Shown here: one piece after another, positions 5,804 through 13,930 of the stretch
Layout: each line of letters starts with the position of its first letter
Numbering within the stretch: the first letter of the stretch is position 1
Assembly: GCA_947629075.1 (NCBI GenBank)
Contig: CANRCI010000013.1
Coordinates: forward strand, 1 to 21,619
DNA: 21,619 bases
Direction: 5' to 3'
DNA from: an uncultured Bacilli bacterium
Lineage (GTDB): Bacteria; Bacillota_I; Bacilli_A; RF39; UBA660
Notes under the pieces: generated by a model
The model's input: only the letters and a program-made list of their open reading frames with translations
What the model was told of the DNA's origin: nothing
The model's database searches: none
Position numbers and translations under genes: made by a program

Positions 5804-8422
5804 TTATTTTGCGTCACACCAATCTTTACCAACGTTGACATCAACTAGTAAAGGGACATTTAATTTATATGTGTTTTCCATTATATCTACGACTAATTTT
5901 TTTACTTCATCTAGTTCATCTTTATAGACGTTAAATAACAACTCGTCGTGAACTTGAATAATCATTTTACTCTTTAGTTTTCGTTTATTTAACTCCTGAT
6001 ATATCTCAACCATCGCTTTTTTCAATATATCGGCACTACTACCTTGAACAGGGGTATTTAAGGCCATTCTTTCACCACTAGACCTAATCATATAATTCTT
6101 ATTATTCAACTCTTCAATGATTCTTTTTCTGTTCATCAAAGTCTTAACATACCCTTTTTCATGCGCATCGTCGATTACATCTTGCATGTATTCTTTGATT
6201 CCAGTAAAAGTATTTAAGTAGTTATCCATGAACTTTTTAGCAGTTGCGATATCAACTTTTAAATCTTCACTAAGTCCAAAAGAACTCATTCCATAAAGGA
6301 TACCAAAATTGACAGCTTTGGCCTGACGTCGTTCGTCACTAGTTACTTGTTCGATCGGTTTATGGAAAATGTCACTAGCGGTTTTAGCATGAATGTCTTT
6401 ACCACTTTTAAAAGCTTCGATTAGATTGGTAGCGTTTGACATATGCGCAAAGATGCGTAGTTCGATCTGGGAATAATCACTCGACAATATTAGAGCGTTT
6501 TCTTCAGGGACAAAAGCTTTTCTTATTAGTTTGCTATACTCTGTACGAACTGGTATATTCTGAAGGTTTGGGTTTGATGATGAAAGTCTTCCAGTACGAG
6601 TCAATGTCTGATTGAAAGTTGTATGCACTTTTCCATCTTCCATCACCTCATTTTTTAAACTTATGACATAGACACTGTACAATTTAGAAATCATACGATG
6701 TTCTTCAATCAAATCAATTACCGGACTCAAATGTCTCACTTTATCTAAGACATCTTTACTAGTCGAATATCTTTTACCATTATATTTTTTAGGATAAGGA
6801 AGTTGCATTTTTTCAAAAAGCATTTCACCTAACTGAAGCGGAGAAGCAATATTGAACTCTTCTTTAGTTATTGCATAAATTTCTTTGCTAAGCTCATCTA
6901 GACGTTTAGTAAATTCTTCCCCCAGTTTCAAAAGATAATCAACATTTACTCTAATTCCCTCTTCTTCCATATCAGCTAAGACATAAGTAAGTGGCATTTC
7001 CAACTTATCAAAGAGATATAGAGCTTCCTCTTCTTTAAGTTTTTCATATAATTTATCTCTATTATCATAAATGAATTTAGCTTTTATCATAGCGTTTTTT
7101 GATAATACTTCAAGACTAGGCATTTTAAGTTTAGCAAGAGACCCAAACTCTTTTTCATAGAACTCGACATCTACTCCACAACTATTTATATAGTAAGCAA
7201 TATCATCTTTAATCGTGTAATTTAATAGATAACAAGCAATCATCATATCAAAATCACAATTAGTTATCTCGAGATTTAAATTATTGAGAATTACTAATAA
7301 TTTTTTTAAATCATAAGTCGATTTTTTATATTCAGAAGTTAAAATACTAGGATTGGTAAGCATAACGTCTTTAGGAATGTAATAAGCGTTCTTGCCATCA
7401 TAAATAGTAAAAGCAATTACCGGATCTTTGTGGTAGTTATAACCAAATGTTTCAACATAAATCGCAAAATCACTATCGATTACTACTTCATCCATATTCT
7501 CAACTATTTTTATAGTCAATTCCGAACTTTTTTCTTTGTTACTTCGCATATCTTCTTCTCTAATATCAAGTTTCTTAATAAGAGAATAAAATTCCAATTC
7601 TTTTAAAAGGTCGATGTATTTTAAAGTATCAATACCACGATATTTTATTTTTTCAAAATCAGTATCAATCGGTACATCGCGATAGATAGTAACTAAATCG
7701 TAACTCTTATAGGCACTCTCTTTACCATCGATTAACTTTTCTTTTAGTTTACCCTTAATGCCATCGATATTTTGATAAACACCATCTAATGTCTTATATT
7801 TTTTCAAAAGACTAAGAGCTGTTTTTTCACCAATCCCTTTAACACCAGGAATGTTATCACTAGGATCCCCCATAAGAGCTTTTAAATCGATCATATTAAT
7901 CGGATTGATACCATAAGTCTCAATAAATGTTTCCTCATTCATTCTGATGTTACCAACTTGTTTTAAAAGTTTTACATCTGTTTCGGAACTGATTAGTTGT
8001 AACAAATCTTTATCACTACTGATAATAGTAGAATCGAACTCATCATCTTGTTCAGCTTTTTTGACAAAGGTTCCAATTATATCATCTGCTTCATAATTAT
8101 CGATTTCAAAATATTTAAACCCCATTGCTTCAACCAATTGTTTAGCAACTGGAAATTGTTGTTTTAACTCATCCGGTGTTTCACTTCTTCCCGCTTTATA
8201 ATCAGCATATTTTTCATGGCGAAATGTCTTTCCCTTATCGAAAGCAATCATCGCATAAATTGGTTTTTCTTCTGCCAAAATTTTGTTTAACATATTAACT
8301 AAACCGTAAAGAGCATTAGTTGGAAAACCTTTACTATTTCGCATCACATTACCATTATATGCTGTAGCATAGTAACTTCTAAAAACTAAATTGTTACCAT
8401 CTATTAAGATTAACTTCTTCAT
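5804..8422 (-). CDS. polA: DNA polymerase I
   Basis: The product has 872 aa. The N-terminal 5' nuclease domain (1 to about 290) shows DGNNLVFRSYYAT, AFDKGKTFRHEKY, EADDIIGT, SSDKDLLQL and GDPSDNIPGVKGIGEKTA. The middle domain (about 300-470) has the exonuclease fold but lacks the first acidic motif (YVETF at 322-326), as in the proofreading-deficient Bacillus enzymes. The polymerase domain carries motif A SSDYSQIELR (Asp649), motif B around KAVNFGILYG (702-711) and motif C VHDELL (His825-Glu827). It fills gaps and removes RNA primers. The ATG has AAAGGTGA upstream. It is the first gene of polA-CDF-mutM-truB and has its own extended -10 promoter. Confidence 0.98.
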   Translation of the reverse strand: MKKLILIDGNNLVFRSYYATAYNGNVMRNSKGFPTNALYGLVNMLNKILAEEKPIYAMIAFDKGKTFRHEKYADYKAGRSETPDELKQQFPVAKQLVEAMGFKYFEIDNYEADDIIGTFVKKAEQDDEFDSTIISSDKDLLQLISSETDVKLLKQVGNIRMNEETFIETYGINPINMIDLKALMGDPSDNIPGVKGIGEKTALSLLKKYKTLDGVYQNIDGIKGKLKEKLIDGKESAYKSYDLVTIYRDVPIDTDFEKIKYRGIDTLKYIDLLKELEFYSLIKKLDIREEDMRSNKEKSSELTIKIVENMDEVVIDSDFAIYVETFGYNYHKDPVIAFTIYDGKNAYYIPKDVMLTNPSILTSEYKKSTYDLKKLLVILNNLNLEITNCDFDMMIACYLLNYTIKDDIAYYINSCGVDVEFYEKEFGSLAKLKMPSLEVLSKNAMIKAKFIYDNRDKLYEKLKEEEALYLFDKLEMPLTYVLADMEEEGIRVNVDYLLKLGEEFTKRLDELSKEIYAITKEEFNIASPLQLGEMLFEKMQLPYPKKYNGKRYSTSKDVLDKVRHLSPVIDLIEEHRMISKLYSVYVISLKNEVMEDGKVHTTFNQTLTRTGRLSSSNPNLQNIPVRTEYSKLIRKAFVPEENALILSSDYSQIELRIFAHMSNATNLIEAFKSGKDIHAKTASDIFHKPIEQVTSDERRQAKAVNFGILYGMSSFGLSEDLKVDIATAKKFMDNYLNTFTGIKEYMQDVIDDAHEKGYVKTLMNRKRIIEELNNKNYMIRSSGERMALNTPVQGSSADILKKAMVEIYQELNKRKLKSKMIIQVHDELLFNVYKDELDEVKKLVVDIMENTYKLNVPLLVDVNVGKDWCDAK

Positions 8423-8438
8423 AAAATCACCTTTAATT

Positions 8439-8447
8439 ATTATATCA
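8439..8447 (-). promoter_or_regulatory. Extended -10 promoter of polA
   Basis: The minus strand reads TGATATAAT, a perfect TATAAT with the TGn extension. The -35 region falls in the T-tract of the preceding terminator and has no good match, as is typical of extended -10 promoters. The terminator directly upstream implies that polA needs its own promoter here. Confidence 0.6.
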
Positions 8448-8460
8448 TTAAAAAATAAAT

Positions 8461-8494
8461 AAAAAAACAGATACCTAGAAAATTAAGTATCTGT
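8461..8494 (-). terminator. Intrinsic terminator after the VirB6-like gene
   Basis: On the minus strand, ACAGATAC and GTATCTGT form a perfect 8-bp stem (8487-8494 with 8467-8474), followed by a T-run. It lies about 15 nt past the stop of the VirB6/TrbL-like gene and ends that two-gene unit. Confidence 0.9.
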
Positions 8495-8509
8495 TTAGGT
8501 AATCTTGTC

Positions 8510-10480
8510 CTATGGCGTAGGGTTGGTTGGATTACTATTAGTATCGTTAACAAACTGTTGATTTATTATACGCTCAACTTCTACTACTTCTTGTTCTACT
8601 TTATTATCACGAGCTTTTTGGGTAACTTGTTGAACAACCTGTTGGACGTCATTTGGATTATTTAAGTCCTTACCATTTACTTCTTGATTAACTAATTGTC
8701 TAACGTCATCAACCGAAACATCTATTTGTTTTCCTAGTTCTTGATGTACCGTTTGAGTAATATCCTCAGCTGTTATATTATCACCAGAAGCCTGTTTAGC
8801 ATGTAATTGACCTGTTGCATTGATTGCAACATTATTAATAGTAGCATCATCACTAAAGATATGTTGTTTAACAGTTTGTTCAATATCAGCTCGTGTTGGA
8901 TTAGGCGGTAACATCTTGATAACATTTCCGACTAAATCAACTGTATTTTTAGTACCTGTATTATCAGCAATTTTTTTAACATTAGCTTGAAGTTCAAGAG
9001 TTTCTTTTCTTTCTTGGTCTTCTTTAGCTTTCTTAGCATCTGCAGCTCGCATTTGGTCAACCGTATCACCTTGTTTAGCGCCTTGTCTTGCATTGCTATA
9101 TCCACCAGTCATAGCTGCACCGAAATTTCCAAGAGAGTAATTAAGAAGTCCCTTGGTCGATTGTTGAAGTCCAGCATTAAAGGCTCCTAACGGATTATTT
9201 TTAGAAACCGCGGTTGCAAATGCATCTTTAAGTGAAGTATTTTTATCTTTTAATGCCACCTCTTTACCAATTGAACCTATCTTACCACCAGCAGAAACGG
9301 CACCACCTACTACACCAGCACCGAATGCTACTGCTCCAAGTCCAACTCCTTTAGCAATATTCAAAGCTTTTCCAACTAATCCACCAACAACTTCGTTTTC
9401 TTTTAAATCGTAACCAAAAATATTGGAAATAACAGTTGGAAGTTCTTTTAAGAAAGCAAATAATGCTACAATAATTAGAGCTTTCAAGAAAGAATCATCA
9501 GTCGTAAGTAGTGATACAGGTTCACCACTAGCTTGTGGAACGCCATATCTTAAATAATATGCTATTAGAGCAATAAACCACAAAGTCATAACTCTAATGA
9601 AAATGATGAGATATGTAGAAATCGTCGTATTAAGCCATTTTTTCATCGTATCATCATTAGCAGGTGAAGTCATGTAATTGACAATGACAATCGGTGCCAA
9701 TAATTGCATAAGCATCATCTTAAACGATCTAACGGCAACTTCCAAAGTGTACTTTAACATCATCGCCGCCATATAGATTAAGGCAGCGGTCGATACAACT
9801 GGTAAATAATCAAAAGCATAACCGCTTCCCGTATCTAAATTTATATTATTTATATAATCGGGATTAGAATAAGCTTCAGCCCTACTAAACTGACTATACG
9901 CTGCACCACCTTCTTGAATCGCAGGATTTAAATTCAAAAATCCTCTAAGAGTTAAATAAGCAATTTCTTTACCAATCTTACTCTTATTTCGCATCATATC
10001 CTTATAAGCATCACTCGGTAACATTATTCTAGCAATGACATCATCTTTTATAACCGCTGTTTGAAAACCAGTGGCAATGTTAAAGATAGTAGGAATTAAT
10101 ATAATTACGATAGATCCTAAAACAACTCGTTTTATAAGTTTACTTACACCAGTCTTTTCATCAGCAAACATTTCAGGATTTATCAAGTACTGAATGATAG
10201 TAATTGAAAGTTTAAAGAAGATAAAGATACCGATAATGATATACAGTCTACTCATTATATCATTGGTAATACTCGGTGTAATAATGGATCCTTCGACAAA
10301 CTTAACAAAATATTGATATAGGGAATCGATTATTCTTACAAACATACAATCTAGAAAGAAACACAATTTTCTAACAACCCAAATGATAAAGTTATTTAAC
10401 CAACCATTTAATAAGGCAATTAGACCAACTAACTGGATTGTTTGAAAAGCTATTTGCATTCCGACAAATATTGCACCCAT
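8510..10480 (-). CDS. Polytopic membrane protein, VirB6/TrbL-like
   Basis: The product has 656 aa. The first 355 residues hold about six or seven hydrophobic helices (roughly 12-36, 78-100, 118-138, 225-247, 252-268, 288-310, 331-350). The RSFKMMLMQLLAPIVIVNY stretch (251-269) resembles the conserved core of VirB6/TrbL proteins of Gram-positive conjugation systems. A Gly/Ala-rich segment follows (365-400), then a soluble tail of about 250 residues with charged coiled-coil-like sequence (470-500) and repeated D[IV]xQxVxQ-type units at 531, 572, 591 and 610. The tail ends Asn/Pro/Thr-rich. The ATG has AGGTGA upstream. It lies 29 nt after the VirB2-like gene in the same unit. The role as a secretion-channel component is inferred from fold-level resemblance; no family match could be run. 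Confidence 0.6.
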   Translation of the reverse strand: MGAIFVGMQIAFQTIQLVGLIALLNGWLNNFIIWVVRKLCFFLDCMFVRIIDSLYQYFVKFVEGSIITPSITNDIMSRLYIIIGIFIFFKLSITIIQYLINPEMFADEKTGVSKLIKRVVLGSIVIILIPTIFNIATGFQTAVIKDDVIARIMLPSDAYKDMMRNKSKIGKEIAYLTLRGFLNLNPAIQEGGAAYSQFSRAEAYSNPDYINNINLDTGSGYAFDYLPVVSTAALIYMAAMMLKYTLEVAVRSFKMMLMQLLAPIVIVNYMTSPANDDTMKKWLNTTISTYLIIFIRVMTLWFIALIAYYLRYGVPQASGEPVSLLTTDDSFLKALIIVALFAFLKELPTVISNIFGYDLKENEVVGGLVGKALNIAKGVGLGAVAFGAGVVGGAVSAGGKIGSIGKEVALKDKNTSLKDAFATAVSKNNPLGAFNAGLQQSTKGLLNYSLGNFGAAMTGGYSNARQGAKQGDTVDQMRAADAKKAKEDQERKETLELQANVKKIADNTGTKNTVDLVGNVIKMLPPNPTRADIEQTVKQHIFSDDATINNVAINATGQLHAKQASGDNITAEDITQTVHQELGKQIDVSVDDVRQLVNQEVNGKDLNNPNDVQQVVQQVTQKARDNKVEQEVVEVERIINQQFVNDTNSNPTNPTP

Positions 10481-10509
10481 ATCTATATCACCTACTTTCT
10501 TTTTATTCT

Positions 10510-11679
10510 TTATAATTGTTCAAGAAAACAATCTACATTTTTAATATCCGTAACTCCGGCATTTTGTAGTAAAGTAATTATTATCTTTGTAAATAGAGGT
10601 AAGAAGAAGAAAACGATCATAACTACAAACCTGATAATAAAGGTAACTTTCTTTTTCTTTAACTCTTCTTCGACATCTCCAGATGTAACGACTTTGAATA
10701 AGTCTAAACCAGTTAGAGCAATAACTAAAACCGGTACTAATACTTGAAGAATACTTACAACAGTCTTCAATTGCTGAATAGTGTCATCACCAATTGTATC
10801 GCAGACGTTTTTATTATTATTTTGAACTTTTTCATCATCTCTTGAACCGATATAACTAAATTTATTACAACTTTTTCCATCATTTGCTGCCCTACAAGCA
10901 CTAGCGCTAGTTGAGAAGGTGTATTTCTTTACTGGATATTCGTATTGAGTTGAAAATCCCGTTCCGTTGTCTTTAATAGCTCTAGGACTAGCATCGTTAA
11001 AATAGATAGCTTTTTCTGGACAACTATCCAAAACCTCTCCATCATAAGTAGAGGCTTGACCATTTACTTCAACAACAGTTACATTATCAAACAAGTAGAT
11101 AGACGCTGCTGTTGATGAAGAAATCGTATTACTAGAAGGAAGTTCATAATCACATATTGGCACACTTTTTCTAGAATTTAAATACAAAGTTTCTTTTTGT
11201 AAATCAACTGTTTCTGTTTGATCCATTTCACCTGGTTTAAAGAATTGATACCAAGATTTGTGTGTCGATATCGATTCATTAGAAGAGGTTGCATAATAAC
11301 GCATAAGCATATCCTCATCCTCATCAGTTCCTTCATAAACGTATAATTTATTTGGACAAGATCCATTAGATAATATCAATGATGGATTTCGTAACTGATT
11401 AGCTGTTGCATAAAAATCCGTTTGAGCTCCACCAGCACTGCTCGTCGTAGAAAGTGATTTGTTTTCCAAAAACACACTAGTTCTAGTAATCGTAACAGCA
11501 GCTCCATCACTATAGATACATTCAATGTCGTAATCGCCATCAGCCATACTTAATGATTGTGAAGTATTACGATTTTCATCTTCTGGGTCAACTGCTAAAA
11601 CATTAATCGTACTAGAAAAAAATACCGCTATAAATAAAAATACAACTAACAATTCTCTACATATCTTTTTAAAGGCCAT
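10510..11679 (-). CDS. Secreted Cys-containing protein with C-terminal VirB2/TrbC-like helix pair
   Basis: The product has 389 aa. Residues 1-29 form a clear signal peptide (KK, long hydrophobic core, VLA just before the likely cleavage site). An ectodomain of about 270 residues follows, rich in Ser/Thr/Asn. Two hydrophobic helices (about 305-329 and 346-371) are joined by a short basic loop (EEELKKKKV), the layout of VirB2/TrbC pilins, with both ends outside. After the signal peptide there are eight Cys (54, 108, 176, 220, 262, 271, 293, 384); 293 and 384 sit on either side of the helix pair. ATG start with GGTGG upstream. It is the first gene of a unit with the VirB6-like gene. Joining a large ectodomain to a pilin-like module is unusual. 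A holin-like or unrelated two-helix protein is the alternative. Confidence 0.6.
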   Translation of the reverse strand: MAFKKICRELLVVFLFIAVFFSSTINVLAVDPEDENRNTSQSLSMADGDYDIECIYSDGAAVTITRTSVFLENKSLSTTSSAGGAQTDFYATANQLRNPSLILSNGSCPNKLYVYEGTDEDEDMLMRYYATSSNESISTHKSWYQFFKPGEMDQTETVDLQKETLYLNSRKSVPICDYELPSSNTISSSTAASIYLFDNVTVVEVNGQASTYDGEVLDSCPEKAIYFNDASPRAIKDNGTGFSTQYEYPVKKYTFSTSASACRAANDGKSCNKFSYIGSRDDEKVQNNNKNVCDTIGDDTIQQLKTVVSILQVLVPVLVIALTGLDLFKVVTSGDVEEELKKKKVTFIIRFVVMIVFFFLPLFTKIIITLLQNAGVTDIKNVDCFLEQL

Positions 11680-11713
11680 CTTACCACCATACTATTCTTC
11701 TATTCTAAATCTA

Positions 11714-11742
11714 ATTATATCGCATAATAATGCTTTTAACAA
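11714..11742 (-). promoter_or_regulatory. Promoter of the VirB2-like/VirB6-like unit
   Basis: On the minus strand, TTGTTA (11737-11742), a 17-nt spacer and a perfect TATAAT (11714-11719) lie directly after the topA terminator. The pair therefore appears to be independently transcribed. Confidence 0.75.
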
Positions 11743-11743
11743 C

Positions 11744-11769
11744 AAAAAAAGTAAGTTTTACTCTTACTT
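11744..11769 (-). terminator. Intrinsic terminator of topA
   Basis: On the minus strand, AAGTAAG (11763-11769) and CTTACTT (11749-11755) form a 7-bp stem followed by a T-run. The 5' arm contains the topA stop codon. Confidence 0.85.
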
Positions 11770-13785
11770 TTCATAATCACAACTGCTACATTTTATAGTT
11801 CCCTTATGATCAACTAAAAGACTACCACATTCAGGGCAAACTTCACCAGTCGGTAAATCCCAAACAGCTACTTTACACTTAGGAAAGTTATTGCAACCAT
11901 AGAAAATCTTACCTTTTTTCGTTTTTCTTTCGATGATATCGCCCTTACATTTTGGACATTTGCAAATAACTTTTTCTTGTTTCTCTTCTTTTTTGATATA
12001 TTTACAAGTTGGATAATTGCTACATGCTACAAACTCACCATATTTACCTTTTCTATACACTAGTGGACTACCACATTCAGGACAAATTTCCCCTGTTTCT
12101 TCAGCAGCTTTCTTTTCCATGTTCTTAAAAGCATTTTGAATCAATGGATCAAATTCAGTCCAAAAATCAGTTAAAAGTTTAAGTTCTTTTTCATCGCCAT
12201 CAGCTACTTTATCCAAATCACTTTCCATATTAGCGGTATATTCAACATTGATGATATTAGAGAAAAATTCTTGTAGTTTATCAGTTGTCTCAAAACCGAT
12301 CTCGGTCGGCTTAAACTTCTTATCGTCTAAAACGACATAATTTCGCTCTTTTATCGTATCGATTATTTTAGCATATGTCGAAGGTCGACCAATACCCAAC
12401 TCTTCCATTTCTTTGATCAATTTTGCTTCGGTGTATCTAGAAGGTGGCGATGTGAAGTGTTGTTCTTTTTCGATATCTTTACTAGTTAAAATTTGATTTT
12501 GTTCAAGTTCCGGTAATATCTTATCTTCACTTGATTCGTATTCTTTATACACTTTTAAGTATCCATCAAATACTAATGTCTGACCAGTAGTTTTAAATTT
12601 ATAATCGTTATTATCGAGAATTACTGTTGTCGCATTTACTTTGGCATCAGCCATAATTGAAGCAAGACTTCTAGCATAAATCATAGAATACAACTTCAAT
12701 TCATCTTTGCTCAAATATTTTTCAAGTGATTTTGGAGTTCGTAAAATACTAGTTGGTCTAATTGCTTCGTGGGCATCTTGAACATTTTCTTTTTTCTTAC
12801 TAAGTTTTATATATCCTTGATATTCTTTACCATAATTCTTTTCAATATATTGATAAGTACTAGCGACAAACTCATCGGAAAGTCTAGTGGAATCCGTTCT
12901 CATATAAGTGATCAAACCGACGGTCTCAGTACCAATATCCATACCTTCGTATAACTTTTGAGCAATGCTCATCGTCTTACGCGCAGGAAAACCTAATTTA
13001 TTAGAGGCATCTTGTTGAAGAGTACTAGTAATATAAGGAGGTCTTGCTCTCTTATTCTTTAATTTTTGTTCGATACTCTCAACTTTAAATTCTTGTGATA
13101 AACTATCTAATATTTTGTCAGCTTCTTCTTCCGTATGAATCTCGATGTCATCACTTTTGTATTTAAAAAGTCTAGATTCCATATCTTTAAAGATAGCGGT
13201 AATCGTCCAATACTCAACCGGGACAAACGCTTCAATTTCTCTTTCACGATCGACGATCAACTTAAGAGCAACACTCTGTACACGTCCAGCACTTTTTCCA
13301 CCAGTTTTACTCTGCATCAATTTACTAAGACGAAATCCGATAATTCTATCGAGAATTCTTCTAGCTTCTTGAGAATGAACTAAGTTCTCATCGATTTTTC
13401 GCGTATGATTAAAAGCGTCGATAACTGTATTTTTAGTTATTTCGTGAAAGACTACTCTTTCATAATCTTTATCGTCTATGCCAAGCTCATCTTTTAAATG
13501 CCAAGAGATTGCTTCTCCCTCACGGTCGGGGTCAGTTGCTAGATATATTTTTTCATGACTATCTACTTCTTTCTGTAAATCTTTAATTAATTTCTTTTTA
13601 CCATCAACCGCAACATAGTTAGGCTTAAATCCATTCTCGACATCTACTCCTAAACCATATTTACCAGTTGTCGCTAAATCTCTTATATGTCCCTTAGATG
13701 AGATTACTTTATAATCTTTACCTAAATACTTCTCAATCGTTTTACTTTTACTTGGTGACTCTACAATTACTAAATTTTTAGCCAT
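11764..13785 (-). CDS. topA: DNA topoisomerase I
   Basis: This type IA topoisomerase (673 aa) relaxes negative supercoils. The TOPRIM domain opens with NLVIVESPSKSKTIEKYLG (Glu9) and carries ATDPDREGEAISWHL (83-97). The active-site Tyr294 lies in GLITYMRTDSTRLS. DNA-binding motifs such as SAGRVQSVAL (165-174) and LGIGRPSTYA are present. The C-terminus has three zinc-ribbon modules (CPECG...CxxYPTC, CPKC...CNNFPKC, CPECG...CSSC), the last ending 3 residues before the stop. The ATG is preceded by AAGGACGTG. It stands alone between terminators. The usual Firmicutes neighbours dprA and trmFO are not next to it here. Confidence 0.98.
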   Translation of the reverse strand: MAKNLVIVESPSKSKTIEKYLGKDYKVISSKGHIRDLATTGKYGLGVDVENGFKPNYVAVDGKKKLIKDLQKEVDSHEKIYLATDPDREGEAISWHLKDELGIDDKDYERVVFHEITKNTVIDAFNHTRKIDENLVHSQEARRILDRIIGFRLSKLMQSKTGGKSAGRVQSVALKLIVDREREIEAFVPVEYWTITAIFKDMESRLFKYKSDDIEIHTEEEADKILDSLSQEFKVESIEQKLKNKRARPPYITSTLQQDASNKLGFPARKTMSIAQKLYEGMDIGTETVGLITYMRTDSTRLSDEFVASTYQYIEKNYGKEYQGYIKLSKKKENVQDAHEAIRPTSILRTPKSLEKYLSKDELKLYSMIYARSLASIMADAKVNATTVILDNNDYKFKTTGQTLVFDGYLKVYKEYESSEDKILPELEQNQILTSKDIEKEQHFTSPPSRYTEAKLIKEMEELGIGRPSTYAKIIDTIKERNYVVLDDKKFKPTEIGFETTDKLQEFFSNIINVEYTANMESDLDKVADGDEKELKLLTDFWTEFDPLIQNAFKNMEKKAAEETGEICPECGSPLVYRKGKYGEFVACSNYPTCKYIKKEEKQEKVICKCPKCKGDIIERKTKKGKIFYGCNNFPKCKVAVWDLPTGEVCPECGSLLVDHKGTIKCSSCDYEK

Positions 13786-13807
13786 CTAATCACGTCCTTA
13801 CTAAATA

Positions 13808-13837
13808 CTTATACTAAAATTATTAAAAGTTTGTCAA
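13808..13837 (-). promoter_or_regulatory. Promoter of topA, proximal
   Basis: On the minus strand, a perfect TTGACA (13832-13837) and TATAAG (13808-13813) are separated by 18 nt. The -35 lies inside an 8-bp inverted repeat (13827-13852), so a DNA-binding regulator could act here. Confidence 0.6.
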
Positions 13838-13852
13838 CCTTTTAACAAACTT
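13827..13852. repeat. 8-bp inverted repeat upstream of topA
   Basis: AAGTTTGT (13827-13834) and ACAAACTT (13845-13852) are perfect inverted copies separated by 10 nt. They cover the proximal topA -35 box. In a transcript from the distal promoter the same sequence would fold into a hairpin followed by U-rich sequence. It could therefore be an operator or a weak attenuator; the sequence alone does not decide. Confidence 0.6.
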
Positions 13853-13868
13853 CTTACCTCTATATATT

Positions 13869-13896
13869 ATTATACTTTACAAGTTTTTTTACTCAA
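13869..13896 (-). promoter_or_regulatory. Possible distal promoter of topA
   Basis: On the minus strand, TTGAGT (13891-13896), a 16-nt spacer and TATAAT (13869-13874). The -35 abuts the upstream terminator. A transcript starting near 13862 would carry the 13827-13852 inverted repeat in its leader. Confidence 0.45.
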
Positions 13897-13923
13897 AAAA
13901 AGAAATAATTTCCTTATTTCTTT
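13895..13923 (-). terminator. Intrinsic terminator after the 281-aa gene
   Basis: On the minus strand, AAAGAAATAA (13914-13923) and TTATTTCTTT (13899-13908) form a 10-bp stem with a GGAAA loop, followed by further T (13895-13898). It begins 8 nt after the stop codon. The stem is A/T-rich but perfect. Confidence 0.8.
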
Positions 13924-13930
13924 TTAACTA

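Noticed and set aside
10442..10747. Plus-strand open frame of 101 codons opposite the VirB2-like and VirB6-like genes
   Set aside because: It is an antisense shadow with Phe/Lys runs caused by AT-rich sequence, and has no promoter or ribosome binding site.
8510..11679. The VirB-like pair as part of an integrated conjugative element
   Set aside because: No integrase, relaxase, ATPase, att-like repeat or composition break is seen, and core genes flank it on both sides.
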